DNA of 64,000 bases from CAYVQF01 sp964454015 (GTDB lineage Bacteria > Myxococcota_A > Bradymonadia > UBA4248): the NCBI GenBank assembly GCA_964454015.1, contig CAYVQF010000004.1, positions 62,001-126,000 on the forward strand, given 5' to 3'. The notes below the pieces were generated by a model. It made no database searches, was not told the origin of the DNA, and saw only the letters and a list, made by a program, of their open reading frames with translations. The position numbers were made by a program, and so were the translations under genes. Positions 8,626 through 18,000 of the stretch are shown piece by piece (positions within the stretch are counted from its first letter, which is position 1; every line of letters starts with the position of its first letter).

Positions 8626-10326
8626 CTACAGCGAGAAGTGGTGAAGGAGATGGAGAGGGACGTGGGGTGCGTCGGCGCCCTGGACGCGCGCCGCCAGAAG
8701 GGAGAGATGCGGTCGAACCAGCAACGGCACCGCTGGCATCAGCGCGCCCAGGCGCAGCTCGGCCTCCTCGAAGTAGACATTGCGCAGCACCCGCGCTTGC
8801 ACAGCGTTGGCCTGCGCCAGGGATTGGGCAAAGAGGAGATCCGTAAAACCCCAAGGGTGCTGATCCTTGTCCGCGGCCCATAAGGACAAAAAGGCCAGGG
8901 GGGAAGGAGAGCTCGCGCCATGGCTCAAATGCGCCAGCTCAAAGTCTCCAGCCGCCAGCCGCCCCATGAAGGCCAAGGGTTCTTCAGCCTCTAGGACCAG
9001 CGTGACGCCCAGATGCGCTTCGAGTTGCTCCTGCAGGGCCTGGGCGATGGCCAGGGCCGTGGCTTGGCCTCGGGGAAAAGTGTAGCGCAAGGCCGGGAGC
9101 GCGGCGCCATCGGCATAGCCGCCATCTTGAAGCATGCGCAGGGCCTGGGCCGGGTCGTAGGGAAAGTCGAGGCGGCTCCGGAAAGACGGCAGTGGTGGCG
9201 CAAAGGAGGTCCCTGGCTGCCCACCGACGCTCGCCGCGAGCTGTCCCTGATCGAGGGCCAGGGCGAAGGCATGACGCACCTCAGGGATGGCAAAGAGATC
9301 CTGCTTCAGGTTGAAAAGGAGATAGTCCACGACCGGGTACTGGGCGCGCCGGGCCTCGGTGAGCACCGGCGCCGACAGGGCCGTCGGCCCGGTCCAATCC
9401 AGCAGACCTTCAGTGAAGGCGGCGACCCGGGCGGCCTCATTCTCCATGACCACGAAGGCCAGACCCTCGATGCTCACGTCTGCTGATGCCCAATAGTGTG
9501 GGTTTTTCTTGAAGAAGAAGACGTTCTCCTCAATGTGATCCGGGCTAAAGGGGCCGCTACAGACCAGCTTGGAAAACGCTGACCAATCCTCTGGGTGAGC
9601 CGCCAGGTGATGGCGCGGTAGCGCAAAGAAGGACGGCTGCGCCGTGAGGGCGAGGAGCTCTGGTTGGGGCGCTTCGAGGTGAACGCGCAAGGTGCGCGCG
9701 TCCACCACTTCGATACCCACGGCGTCAGCGCTGAGCGTCCCCGCGCGATAGGCCTGCGCCCCCTTGATGTTGGCCCCGTAGCGCAGAAGCCACATCCCCG
9801 GCGATGCGGCGCCCTCAGCCATGGCGCGCAGCCAAGCCGCGCGGAAGTCGCTCGCCTCCAAGGCCACACCGTCTGACCAGCGCAGATCCGGGCGCAGGAA
9901 GAAGGTGTAGCTCAGCCCGGCGTCACCGACTTCAAAGCGCTCTGCCAAAGCCGGCCCGAGGTGGCCCTGCGCATCATGGGACATCAACCCTTCATAACAC
10001 TGATAGAGCAAAGACGCGCTCTGGTCGTCGACGGCTTGCGCCGGGTCCAGCGTGCGCGGACGGTGGCTGAGGCCGACCCGCAGGGTCTTCTCAGCAGGCA
10101 AGCGCTCGAGCAAGGCGCGCTTGGCCAGCTCGGCTTGCGCGCGTTGATCACTGCTGCTGGGGCGCTGCTCGGCTGGCGCTTGCGGCGCTGGCGCTTCACT
10201 CTGACACGACAGGAGCATGAGCGACCCGAGGAACAGCAACGCCAAGGCCGGCCTTGTCAAAGACCTGCCGCGCTGCCGCGGCTGCTTCCCATGACTATAC
10301 GCTGCTGACGCCGTCAACGACCACAT
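8626..10326 (-). CDS. ABC-type oligopeptide-binding lipoprotein (SBP_bac_5 family)
   Basis: About 566 residues. I start at the ATG at 10326 (GGAG 8 nt upstream), although a TTG at 10260 would give a more compact signal peptide. Both lead to the lipobox LLSC (Cys41 in the longer form). The mature part has family 5 landmarks: LRVGLSHRPRTLDPAQAVD, YEGLMSHDAQG, RPDLRWSDGVALEASDF and FSKLVCSGPF, the order seen in OppA/DppA/NikA proteins. Role: periplasmic peptide or nickel-type solute capture. No ABC ATPase or permease gene lies nearby, so it either works with transporters elsewhere or acts as a sensor or chaperone. The start overlaps the end of the upstream lipoprotein gene by 13 bp. Confidence 0.85.
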   Translation of the reverse strand: MWSLTASAAYSHGKQPRQRGRSLTRPALALLFLGSLMLLSCQSEAPAPQAPAEQRPSSSDQRAQAELAKRALLERLPAEKTLRVGLSHRPRTLDPAQAVDDQSASLLYQCYEGLMSHDAQGHLGPALAERFEVGDAGLSYTFFLRPDLRWSDGVALEASDFRAAWLRAMAEGAASPGMWLLRYGANIKGAQAYRAGTLSADAVGIEVVDARTLRVHLEAPQPELLALTAQPSFFALPRHHLAAHPEDWSAFSKLVCSGPFSPDHIEENVFFFKKNPHYWASADVSIEGLAFVVMENEAARVAAFTEGLLDWTGPTALSAPVLTEARRAQYPVVDYLLFNLKQDLFAIPEVRHAFALALDQGQLAASVGGQPGTSFAPPLPSFRSRLDFPYDPAQALRMLQDGGYADGAALPALRYTFPRGQATALAIAQALQEQLEAHLGVTLVLEAEEPLAFMGRLAAGDFELAHLSHGASSPSPLAFLSLWAADKDQHPWGFTDLLFAQSLAQANAVQARVLRNVYFEEAELRLGALMPAVPLLVRPHLSLLAARVQGADAPHVPLHLLHHFSL

Positions 10327-11096
10327 CCCCATTGCTCCGTCACGACCCAAAGATTTGCCTGGACTTGCAGATGACGGAAGACAAAACCGTCTGTACTCTG
10401 CGACCACGTCACCAGAGACCAGCGCCCATCGCCTTCCAGATCCACCGCACCGAGAACGCGCGTGACCCGATCGCTCGGGTCGGTGAAGTCCCAGACGGTC
10501 ATGGCCTCGCCTTCACTGATGCCAACGACCGTCGCGGCCGCATCACCGCCGAGCTCGAAGACGCTATCGGGCATCCCGTCGCCGTCGAGGTCAGCCGTCA
10601 GAACGAGCTGCGCCGCGGCGATGGATGCAGGGGGACGCTCCAACGCTAGCGCCAAGCGGCGGGTGACGAGCGTCCCTGTTTCGGGTTGGGCCAAAGGCAA
10701 ACGCAGGGCGCGCTGCCCACTGCTGGAGTGGATGGCCACCGAAGCCGGCGCGTCCTCGGCCAGATCGAGGGCCTGCAAGGGCGGCGCGCACCACGGCGTG
10801 ACCCATTCACTCAGCCCCATGACCGCCGCCTCTCCGTGGGTGCCGAAAGAGAGCGTTTCGCCATAGGGCACCTGGCTCCGGCACGTCTCACTACCCACAC
10901 AGCGCAACAGGATGGCTTGGCGCTTGTTCGCGTCGGCGATCACGTAGAGGGCACCCGGTGACGCTTCGACCGCGGCGGCGCTCTCGGCGGCAACGGGCGT
11001 GGACGGCCGCGCTGGTGCGGCGCCGCACCCGTGGACTGTGGCCACTGCGAAGAGAGCACCGAGGAAGGCAGCGCTGTGACGGCTCAGGCCCATCAT
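10314..11096 (-). CDS. Lipoprotein with FG-GAP/EF-like calcium-binding motifs, function unknown
   Basis: 260 residues. The ATG at 11096 overlaps the stop of the HD gene (ATGA), which decides the start. The signal peptide ends in the lipobox VHGC (Cys24), followed by an Ala/Pro linker. Further on, TADLDGDGMPDSVFELG and AVDLEGDGRWSLVTW are two short D-x-D-G-D-G motifs about 50 residues apart, typical of FG-GAP/VCBS or EF-like calcium loops in secreted proteins. Two Cys pairs are possible (CVGSETC and the C-terminal WGCGR region). It is probably periplasmic or outer-membrane-bound. Translational coupling to a ppGpp-hydrolase-like gene is odd, and no common pathway is evident. Confidence 0.6.
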   Translation of the reverse strand: MMGLSRHSAAFLGALFAVATVHGCGAAPARPSTPVAAESAAAVEASPGALYVIADANKRQAILLRCVGSETCRSQVPYGETLSFGTHGEAAVMGLSEWVTPWCAPPLQALDLAEDAPASVAIHSSSGQRALRLPLAQPETGTLVTRRLALALERPPASIAAAQLVLTADLDGDGMPDSVFELGGDAAATVVGISEGEAMTVWDFTDPSDRVTRVLGAVDLEGDGRWSLVTWSQSTDGFVFRHLQVQANLWVVTEQWGCGR

Positions 11097-11659
11097 TCGT
11101 CCCCAAAAACCCGCGCCATGGTGTGCTGGAGCGGGTGAAGCAGTCTGGCGGGCACTTGCCGGCGCGCGTAAACGGCCGCGAGGGAGCGGAAGTACCAGCA
11201 GGTGCCGCTGCGCTGCCCCCTGAAGCTGGTCCATAGGTCCTCGCCAGTGCTGAGGTACTCGCCCTCGATGGAGCGGAGGTTGTGCAACTTGTCGGCGCAG
11301 GAGATGACCACGACCCCTTGGGGCGCCGCCTCCAGCGCGGCGATGTAGCGCTCTTTGCGCTCGCGCCACGGTGGCTTGGGCTGGGTCCATGTGTCGGAGC
11401 AGCCCAGCACCAACTCGGCCACCGACTCGCCGAAGCGCTCGCGGATCTCGGCCAGGGTGCTCAAGCCGCCCTGATCCTCGACGGCGTCGTGCAGCAAGGC
11501 CGCGATGATCCAGTCTTCCTCCTGGGTGCACTCGCCAACCAGGGCCGCGACGGCCATCAAGTGAGTGATATAGGGCGCGCCGTTGCCTTTGCGTACTTGG
11601 GCCCGGTGTAGGTGCGCTGCATAGGTGAACGCCGCTTCGAATCGCGGGGATAGAAGCAT
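11093..11659 (-). CDS. MESH1/SpoT-type HD-domain hydrolase, probably (p)ppGpp hydrolase
   Basis: 188 residues from the ATG at 11659. The longer frame to 11719 is possible but lacks a better ribosome site. It is a stand-alone HD fold: His33 in YITHLMAVAAL, His57-Asp58 in LLHDAVEDQ, and Asp123 in CADKLHNLRS are the four metal ligands of RelA/SpoT hydrolase domains in the correct order. Length and the RKGNGAPYITH opening match MESH1-like small alarmone hydrolases. Expected activity is Mn-dependent removal of the 3' pyrophosphate from (p)ppGpp; related NADPH-phosphatase activity is known for animal MESH1. No synthetase domain is present. It overlaps the downstream lipoprotein by 4 bp. Confidence 0.85.
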   Translation of the reverse strand: MLLSPRFEAAFTYAAHLHRAQVRKGNGAPYITHLMAVAALVGECTQEEDWIIAALLHDAVEDQGGLSTLAEIRERFGESVAELVLGCSDTWTQPKPPWRERKERYIAALEAAPQGVVVISCADKLHNLRSIEGEYLSTGEDLWTSFRGQRSGTCWYFRSLAAVYARRQVPARLLHPLQHTMARVFGDE

Positions 11660-11779
11660 GCTATCTCTCTCGGCGAAAGTGGCCTTCACGAGCCCACTCG
11701 TAACATCTGACACTAGCACCGCTCAGAGCGCAGAGGCAAGAACCCGAGGCGCGACCGCGTGTCACGCTGCGCATCGGCC

Positions 11780-12961
11780 CTAGCGCCGGGAGGGGGCCAT
11801 GATGTCTTCGAGGCCGAGGAGCTGTACGAAGGGCGTGAGGGCGGCCAGGTGGTGGCCGCGGAGCAGCAGATGGTGGTTGCCCAGAAGCGCGTCCAGGGGC
11901 TGGGCGCAGCGCACCAGCGCGTGGGTCCGGCAGCCGACAGGGGCCGCAGCTTCCTCGAGCTGCCCCTCCACCACCATGGCGCGGCGCAAGTCGGCAGAGA
12001 GACGAAAGACCGTGACGGGCTGGCCGGCTGGAAAGCGCCCGCTCACGGCGGCACTCGAGGCGCTCTCGGCATGGGGGCGGAGGACGATGTCCTGCACGAG
12101 ACTGGGCGCCACCGTGCAGTGTGCCAGGCGCAAGGTGGCGCCGTCGTGGGCGACCGCGTTGGCCATCCACACGGGCTCCTCCAGGCCCAAGCGGCGCATC
12201 ATGAGCATCCCCAAGGCAGCGAGTAGGTCGCCCTCGCAGGCGCTGGGGATGCCTTGCCCGTTGAGATCGGCCAGGGCCAAACAGCCGCTCACCTGGTGCG
12301 ACTGCAGCAGGTCGAAGCAGGCGATGGCCAGCGCGTCGGGACGGCGGCGGCGCGCCCACATCAGGAGGTGATCGCGTAGCGCCTCGGCCGCTTCCAGAGC
12401 CGCGGCGCTGACGCCATCCCGCGGGTACTGAGACCAGGTGCTACCGGCGCTGGGCGCGCTGTCGTCGAGGTCGAAGTTCTCCCAAGGCGTCTCGTCGCAG
12501 CGCACGCCCCAGCGCTGAATCATCTCACGCCGATCCGGCTGGGAGGCGACGAGCCAAGGCGCAGTCTCGCCAATGAGGCTCACACAAGTGCCACGCAGCG
12601 CCCGCACGCCTTGGGCGGCCGCACAGGCGAGGTGGAAGCTGGGATGCGGCGCCAGCGCCTGCAACAGCGCCGGGCGCCCATGCAGCTTGGACCAGGCGAC
12701 CACCTCGACGGCGGCGGCGAAGCCGTTGCGCCCGGGCACGGCGATGAGGAGAGGCGGGAGGCGGCGCGCTTCGGCCCCAGCGATGTAGGTGCCTTCGACG
12801 CCGCCCGTCGCGAAGAGGGCGATGTCGGCCTCTGAAGGGTCATCCTCCTGCGCTACCGTGCCAGGCCACAGCGCCCGCAGCGCTGCCAGCGCCTCGGAGC
12901 TCTCGTGGCGATCCAGGGGAGAGGCCAGCACCCAGACCTTCAGTTCAGCGCGCGTGTTCAT
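11780..12961 (-). CDS. L-fucose/L-arabinose isomerase-like protein
   Basis: 393 residues. An ATG at 12967 overlaps the upstream stop, but AGAGG six bases before 12961 favours the second ATG. The sequence has the FucI/AraA-like layout: an N-terminal Rossmann-like part with LFATGGVEGTYI and LLIAVPGRNGFAAAVEVVAW, a middle domain ending in GIPSACEGDLLAALGMLMM (family xPACExDxxxAxTMxxx), and a C-terminal beta domain with HHLLLRGHH that supplies the late metal-ligand His. Function is probably aldose-ketose isomerisation or a related metal-dependent sugar reaction. No sugar transporter or kinase gene is adjacent, so the substrate is unknown. It is translationally linked to the helical protein upstream. 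Confidence 0.7.
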   Translation of the reverse strand: MNTRAELKVWVLASPLDRHESSEALAALRALWPGTVAQEDDPSEADIALFATGGVEGTYIAGAEARRLPPLLIAVPGRNGFAAAVEVVAWSKLHGRPALLQALAPHPSFHLACAAAQGVRALRGTCVSLIGETAPWLVASQPDRREMIQRWGVRCDETPWENFDLDDSAPSAGSTWSQYPRDGVSAAALEAAEALRDHLLMWARRRRPDALAIACFDLLQSHQVSGCLALADLNGQGIPSACEGDLLAALGMLMMRRLGLEEPVWMANAVAHDGATLRLAHCTVAPSLVQDIVLRPHAESASSAAVSGRFPAGQPVTVFRLSADLRRAMVVEGQLEEAAAPVGCRTHALVRCAQPLDALLGNHHLLLRGHHLAALTPFVQLLGLEDIMAPSRR

Positions 12962-12963
12962 GG

Positions 12964-14976
12964 TCATCCTCTTAGGCAGGCGTCGCGGGCCAGGGTGAGC
13001 ACTTCGATCTGCAGCGCTCGGTCGCGCTCGGCGAAGCTCTGAGGCTGGCCCATGGGCAGGGTGGCTAAGTGCTGCAACAGGGAACGCAGCGGCCGAGCCT
13101 GGAGACCGGGCAGGCCCGCGCGCCCAGCGAGTAGGGGCACCAGCCCATCCATGGGGTCGTAGGCGGTGATGTCATCCCCGTAGGCCAAGAGGGCTTGCGC
13201 CGCGTTGGCCGATTGCGCTTCGCTGCCGTAGGCGCAGCGCTGGGCCAACAAGTCCAGGCTCTCGCCCGGCGCGCCCACGGCGCCGAGGGCCGCGATATAG
13301 GCCTGGCCCGCGCCGCTCGACTCTGCTGCGCGAATCAGCGCCAGCAGAGTATCGGCGACGGCGCCGAAATGCCGACCAAAGCACGCCGACACCAAGGCCG
13401 CCGGCGCGCCACGGCCCGCATCGCCGACGTAGCCCGCCAGGGGGAGGGTCGCTTGCACCAAGCGGTGGCGCGCCTGCCAGCGCGCTGGCGTCTCTTCGCT
13501 GTCGCCAGCGGCATAGCGCGCACCTTGGCCGGGGCACAGGGTCAAGAGGGTGGCCAGGGCTGTGCTCTGTAAGTCTTCACGACCAAGCAAGCGCGCCATC
13601 TCGTCGGCAAAGGCCAAGGGGGCGAGGCTCCACTGCCGCAGCAGCCCACTCGCAAAGACCTCGGCCGGCACCCCTGCCGCGACCAAGGGCATCACCTCTG
13701 CGAGGCGCTCCGGGTTGGGCGGGAGCAAGAGCAGGGCCGTCACCACATCGGCGCTCTTCTCGGCCACGGTCGTGCCTTTGGCGCGGCTCGCCAGGCGCAC
13801 GGCCACGTCGTCTTCCATCCCCGGCGGCAGATGGGCCCATAGGGCCTGGGCGACACCGACGCGCATGGGCGCCGGGCAGCGCCCGAGCAAGCGCTGCATC
13901 AGCAGGTCGTGCACGGCCTCGGGTAGGTGCGGCCGCTCGGCGAGCATCACGCAGAGGGCGGCGTGGTCCTCATCCTCCTCCAGCCAAGCCCGGATCAACC
14001 CCATGACCTGTGGCGGGATCTCGGCCAAATAGACCAGGGGCAGCGCGGCCTCGGGCTCGCGGCGCTCTGCCGCCTGCGTCAACAACTCGACCACCAGAGC
14101 CTCGCGCTGCGCCTCATCCCGCGCCCCCAGGGCCACCCCCTCGGCCACCCACCGCAGCCCCATGGGATAGAGGGCGGCCAAGGTCTCCGCCGGGGCATCG
14201 GCTGCCAGCAGCCTCTGGCAGGCGATCCACAAGGTGTGGCGCAGGCAGGCCAGGGTGTCCTGGCGCACGCCGGCCTCATGGAAGGCCGCGAGCCGATCGG
14301 TCACGACCGTAGCGACGGTCTCGCTGCTGCGCGCATCCAGCGCGGCCTGGCACAGCAAGGCCGCACCGACGCGGGCAAAGCTTGACTCGGCCCCGGGGTT
14401 GGTCCACGCCACGGCGTTGGCGCAGAGCTGTTGCAAGAGCGCTTCCGAGGTGGTGGCTCCCAACGCGACGGCATGCGCCGCCTGGAGGGCGCCGAGCTGG
14501 AGCAAATCTTCAAAAGGCCCGCCCCTGTTGACCAATTCCTCGGTCAAGGCCTCGCCCTGGGGAGCGATGGCGACGGCCCACGCGACCACATCGAAGAGGC
14601 GGCCGCGCAGACGCTGCTGCAGGTCTTGCCTGGCGTCTTCTGTATCCACGAGGCGTTGGGCGCTCGCCGCCACGGCCAATTCAGGCGAGGCAAAGCGCAG
14701 CCTCCCCTCGTGCGCCACGAGGAGTCCGGCGCTGACCGCGTCGTCCAGGAGGCCCCAGGGGTGGCCTTCGCTGGTGAGGACCTCGCGCCACTGGGCGTAG
14801 GGGGCTTCCCAATGGCGCTGGGCTTCGCGGCAACGGTAGAGGGCGGCATCGCCCATGGCGGCGTCCAGTGGCTGGCGCGGCGGCAGGGTGGGCGCCTGAA
14901 GGGTGCGGCGCAGCAGCGCCTCTGCGGCTTCGCGCCGCCACGGCGTACAGAGGGGCCAAAGGGGAGCTTGCGGCAT
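12964..14976 (-). CDS. Large alpha-helical (HEAT/ARM-like) protein, function unknown
   Basis: 670 residues, very rich in Ala and Leu and lacking a signal peptide or transmembrane segment. The texture is successive amphipathic helix pairs of 30-40 residues (for example AERREPEAALPLVYLAEIPP, then AWLEEDEDHAALCVMLAERP), typical of HEAT, ARM or TPR-like solenoids. AGAGG upstream of the ATG at 14976 supports the start. It follows the 1404-residue protein by 118 bp on the same strand and is coupled by overlap to the isomerase-like gene. A scaffold or adaptor role is an inference. I do not recognise a named family. Confidence 0.55.
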   Translation of the reverse strand: MPQAPLWPLCTPWRREAAEALLRRTLQAPTLPPRQPLDAAMGDAALYRCREAQRHWEAPYAQWREVLTSEGHPWGLLDDAVSAGLLVAHEGRLRFASPELAVAASAQRLVDTEDARQDLQQRLRGRLFDVVAWAVAIAPQGEALTEELVNRGGPFEDLLQLGALQAAHAVALGATTSEALLQQLCANAVAWTNPGAESSFARVGAALLCQAALDARSSETVATVVTDRLAAFHEAGVRQDTLACLRHTLWIACQRLLAADAPAETLAALYPMGLRWVAEGVALGARDEAQREALVVELLTQAAERREPEAALPLVYLAEIPPQVMGLIRAWLEEDEDHAALCVMLAERPHLPEAVHDLLMQRLLGRCPAPMRVGVAQALWAHLPPGMEDDVAVRLASRAKGTTVAEKSADVVTALLLLPPNPERLAEVMPLVAAGVPAEVFASGLLRQWSLAPLAFADEMARLLGREDLQSTALATLLTLCPGQGARYAAGDSEETPARWQARHRLVQATLPLAGYVGDAGRGAPAALVSACFGRHFGAVADTLLALIRAAESSGAGQAYIAALGAVGAPGESLDLLAQRCAYGSEAQSANAAQALLAYGDDITAYDPMDGLVPLLAGRAGLPGLQARPLRSLLQHLATLPMGQPQSFAERDRALQIEVLTLARDACLRG

Positions 14977-15094
14977 GGTTCACACCTCTAGGTCGCGACG
15001 CAGGACACCTCAGACCCGTCGGATCTAGCACGCGTGCACCGCTGCTGTCACCACGAGCGCTCCCGAGCCGCCGCCGCGCGCGGCAAGGGAGGCC

Positions 15095-18000
15095 CTAGGC
15101 TTGGCTGAAGCTCTCGTTGAAGGCGTCGATGGTGGCGGACTTCATGGCGTCGACCCCCTTGGCGTCCTCGACGATGGCGCGGCGCAGCTCGACGACCTCC
15201 TTGACGGCATCGGCACCACGCATGGACGAGAGGGCGGCGATGCGCGCACGGTAGCCAGCCAAGCGGGTGCGGCGCTCGGTCTCATTGGCCCCTTGCTGGG
15301 CCAAGACCGAGGAGATCACCTGCTGGGCATGGGCCGAGAGCTTCGCCTTCTCAGCCTCTGGGGCTTGGGCCAGGAAGGCGTCGGCGTGCGCCTTGGTGAG
15401 GGCTTTGAGTTCTTGCTCCGCCGATTGACTGTCTCCGCCGACGCTCTGTACCGCTTGGGCGAGGAGCCCCAGGGTCGAGGGTGGGAGGGGCTGCTGCGAG
15501 AGGTCTTGCTGGGCGGCAGGCTCTTCTTGAGCTTGCGGCGCGTCCTGCAGCTCCTCGCCTTCGGCCGGGCCCTTCTTCTCTTCGTTCTCCTGGTTGGCCT
15601 TCCAGTCGAAGTAGGGGCCGTATTGGGCTTTGAAGGCGTCGCGTTCGCCGCGGATCTGCGCTTCTCTGGCGGCGAGGGCGGCGTCATTTTGGTCGAGCTG
15701 GGCGATGAGGGCTTGGCCTTCGGCGGCGTTTTCATCGCAGCGGGCGATTTCAGCGGTGGCTTTCTCCTCGGCTTCTGAGGCTTTGCCCTTGGTTTCCTGT
15801 GCCTCGGCCTGGGCAGCGGCGGTTTCTTGTTGAGTTTCTTGGGCCTGGGCCTCCTTCATGGCGGCCAGGGTTTCGTTGATACGCCCTTCGGCTTTGCCGC
15901 CCATGATCTTGGCGACGATCTTGAGGACCACCTGGGTGATGAGCTCAGTAATGAAGCCCATGACCTTGGCCATGGCCTTCTTGACGGCCTCGATGGCGGG
16001 CTTGATGAGGGTCTTCCAGACGAAGTCGACGGCTTTCTTGAGGAAGTTGGCGAAGTTCATGACGGCTTTTTTGCCCTTCATCCAGGCCTTCTTGGCGAGG
16101 CTCGCTGATTTGTACTCAGCATCCCAGGCGGCCTGATCTTCGCGCGCTTTCTTCTCTTCTTCGGCTTTCTTCTTCCCTTCATCGGCGACGACATCTGTCC
16201 CGGCGCCTTGTTGCTGGACCCCAGCGGCTTCGCTCTGCGCGCCATCGGTCTGGCCTTGGCCTTCATCGAGCTTGGCGTCGGCGAGGGCTTGGTTCTCCTT
16301 GGCGCTGAGGATCTGAGCGAGATCCTTGTCGTTGGCCCCTTGCTGTTCTTGGGCGGTGGCGCTGTGCTCGGCGAGCTGTTGGCTGGCCTCTTGGGCTTTG
16401 GCCAGGGCCTTCTCGGCTTCGCCGCGGGCGGTGAGGGCGGCGGCGATGTCCTCCTCGATGCGCCCCTTGAGGCCGGGGATTTCAGCGCGGCTCTGGGCGA
16501 TCATCCCCAACTCTTCCTCGCCGGGGATGGTGATCCCCTCGGGCGGCGCGGGCGGGGGCGGTTCAACTTTCTTGGCGGCCGCATTGCCAGCGGCGCCGAG
16601 GGTCACTGAGGCTTGGCCCCCCGTGCGCGCGATGAGATCGGCCTGAAGCTCGGCGATGTGGGCATCGAAGTCAGCAGGGATGCCAGCGAAGAAGCTCTCG
16701 ACGCGCCCTGAGGCGTTGGCCGGTTGGAAGCGGGCCTTGACGAAGGATCGTTCTTTTTTGTCTTTGGTTTCGAGGGCTTGGGAGGCGAAGTCCTGGATGG
16801 AATTCTTCTGGCCTTTTTTGACCTCGGCAGCGCTTTGGCCGGACATGCCCTTGCTGATGGTGGCGCCAGCGCCCCCAGAGCCGGCGACGGCCGATTTGAC
16901 CACGGAGGCGCCAGGGGTAAAGGCGGCCTCGGCGGCGCCCATGCCTGCGCCAGTGTAGTTGATGGCGCGCAGCTTCTGCGCCGAGTCGGTGGCTTGGAGC
17001 TTGACCTGGTGGCGCACCGTGTCGTCGCTGAAATGACTGAACTTGTCGAGATCGGCTTCGGGCCCGTGCATGGCGCGCAGCATCTCCGTGCGGTCGCCGC
17101 CGTCGAGGGCGGCCTGGAGATCGGCGGTCTTTTTGCGTTGCTTGGCCACGGGGTCCGTGACCTGCCCTGGGTTGTCTTTATCCCAGGCGGCACCGGTGAC
17201 GCCCTGGACGTTGGCCATGTAGCCATTGACGTTGGCGTCGGTGAGGCTGGAGTAGACGGCCTTGGCCTTGCCGCCGATACCTTGGGCGGTGGCCACCGTG
17301 GGGAAGTTGACCGAGCCAACGGCCTTCCAGTACTGGGAGGAGAAGATGTTGGCGCCGCCCTGCCAAGACTGCCATGAGGCCTTGGCCACCTGGAAGGAGG
17401 CCAGGGAGTCCGTGATCGGGGCGACGAACTTGCCGTGCAAGCCGCTCTTGATGCCGTGCCCCAGGTTGGCCATGGTACCACCGAAACCGGCTTGGCGGAT
17501 GGAGGCGATGCCACCCTTGAGGCTCTTGAGGGTCTGGCCCGGCATGTTTTTGAGGCCTTGCACGCCTTCGCGCATGGACGTGCCGAGGCTCTGTTTGAAG
17601 GTCCTGGCCCCGGCGGCGATGGCGCCCGTGACCTTGCCCATGCCGCTGCCTTGTTTCCAGGCGGTCTTCATCGCGTCCGATGCTCGGGAGGTCGCCGTCT
17701 TGCCGGCGTTCTTGGCGCCGCCACCCAGCTTGGACAGGACCACCGTGAGGCCAGCCCCGACGCCAGCGGAGATGTCCTGCCGCAGATGCTGGACGAGCTC
17801 TAGCCGCGCTTGGGGGTTGGGTTCCAAGCCGATTTTGACGGCCGTCAGGACGCTGCTGACGACGCTGATGATGAGGCGCACCGCCGAGAGCACCGTGGAG
17901 ACGGCGTTGGCTACCCGACCGGCGGCGAGCAAGAAGGCGCCGACCGGCGGCGCGAGGAGGGTGAGGATGGCACCGCCGATGGTGGCCGCCATGCCGACCT

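Noticed and set aside
11630..11660. TTCGAATC-like sequence that could suggest a tRNA T-loop
   Set aside because: It lies in the start of the HD gene and no cloverleaf arms can be formed around it.
12964..14976. ATPase or enzyme role for the 670-residue protein
   Set aside because: No Walker, metal-binding or catalytic motif is visible; only solenoid-like helices.
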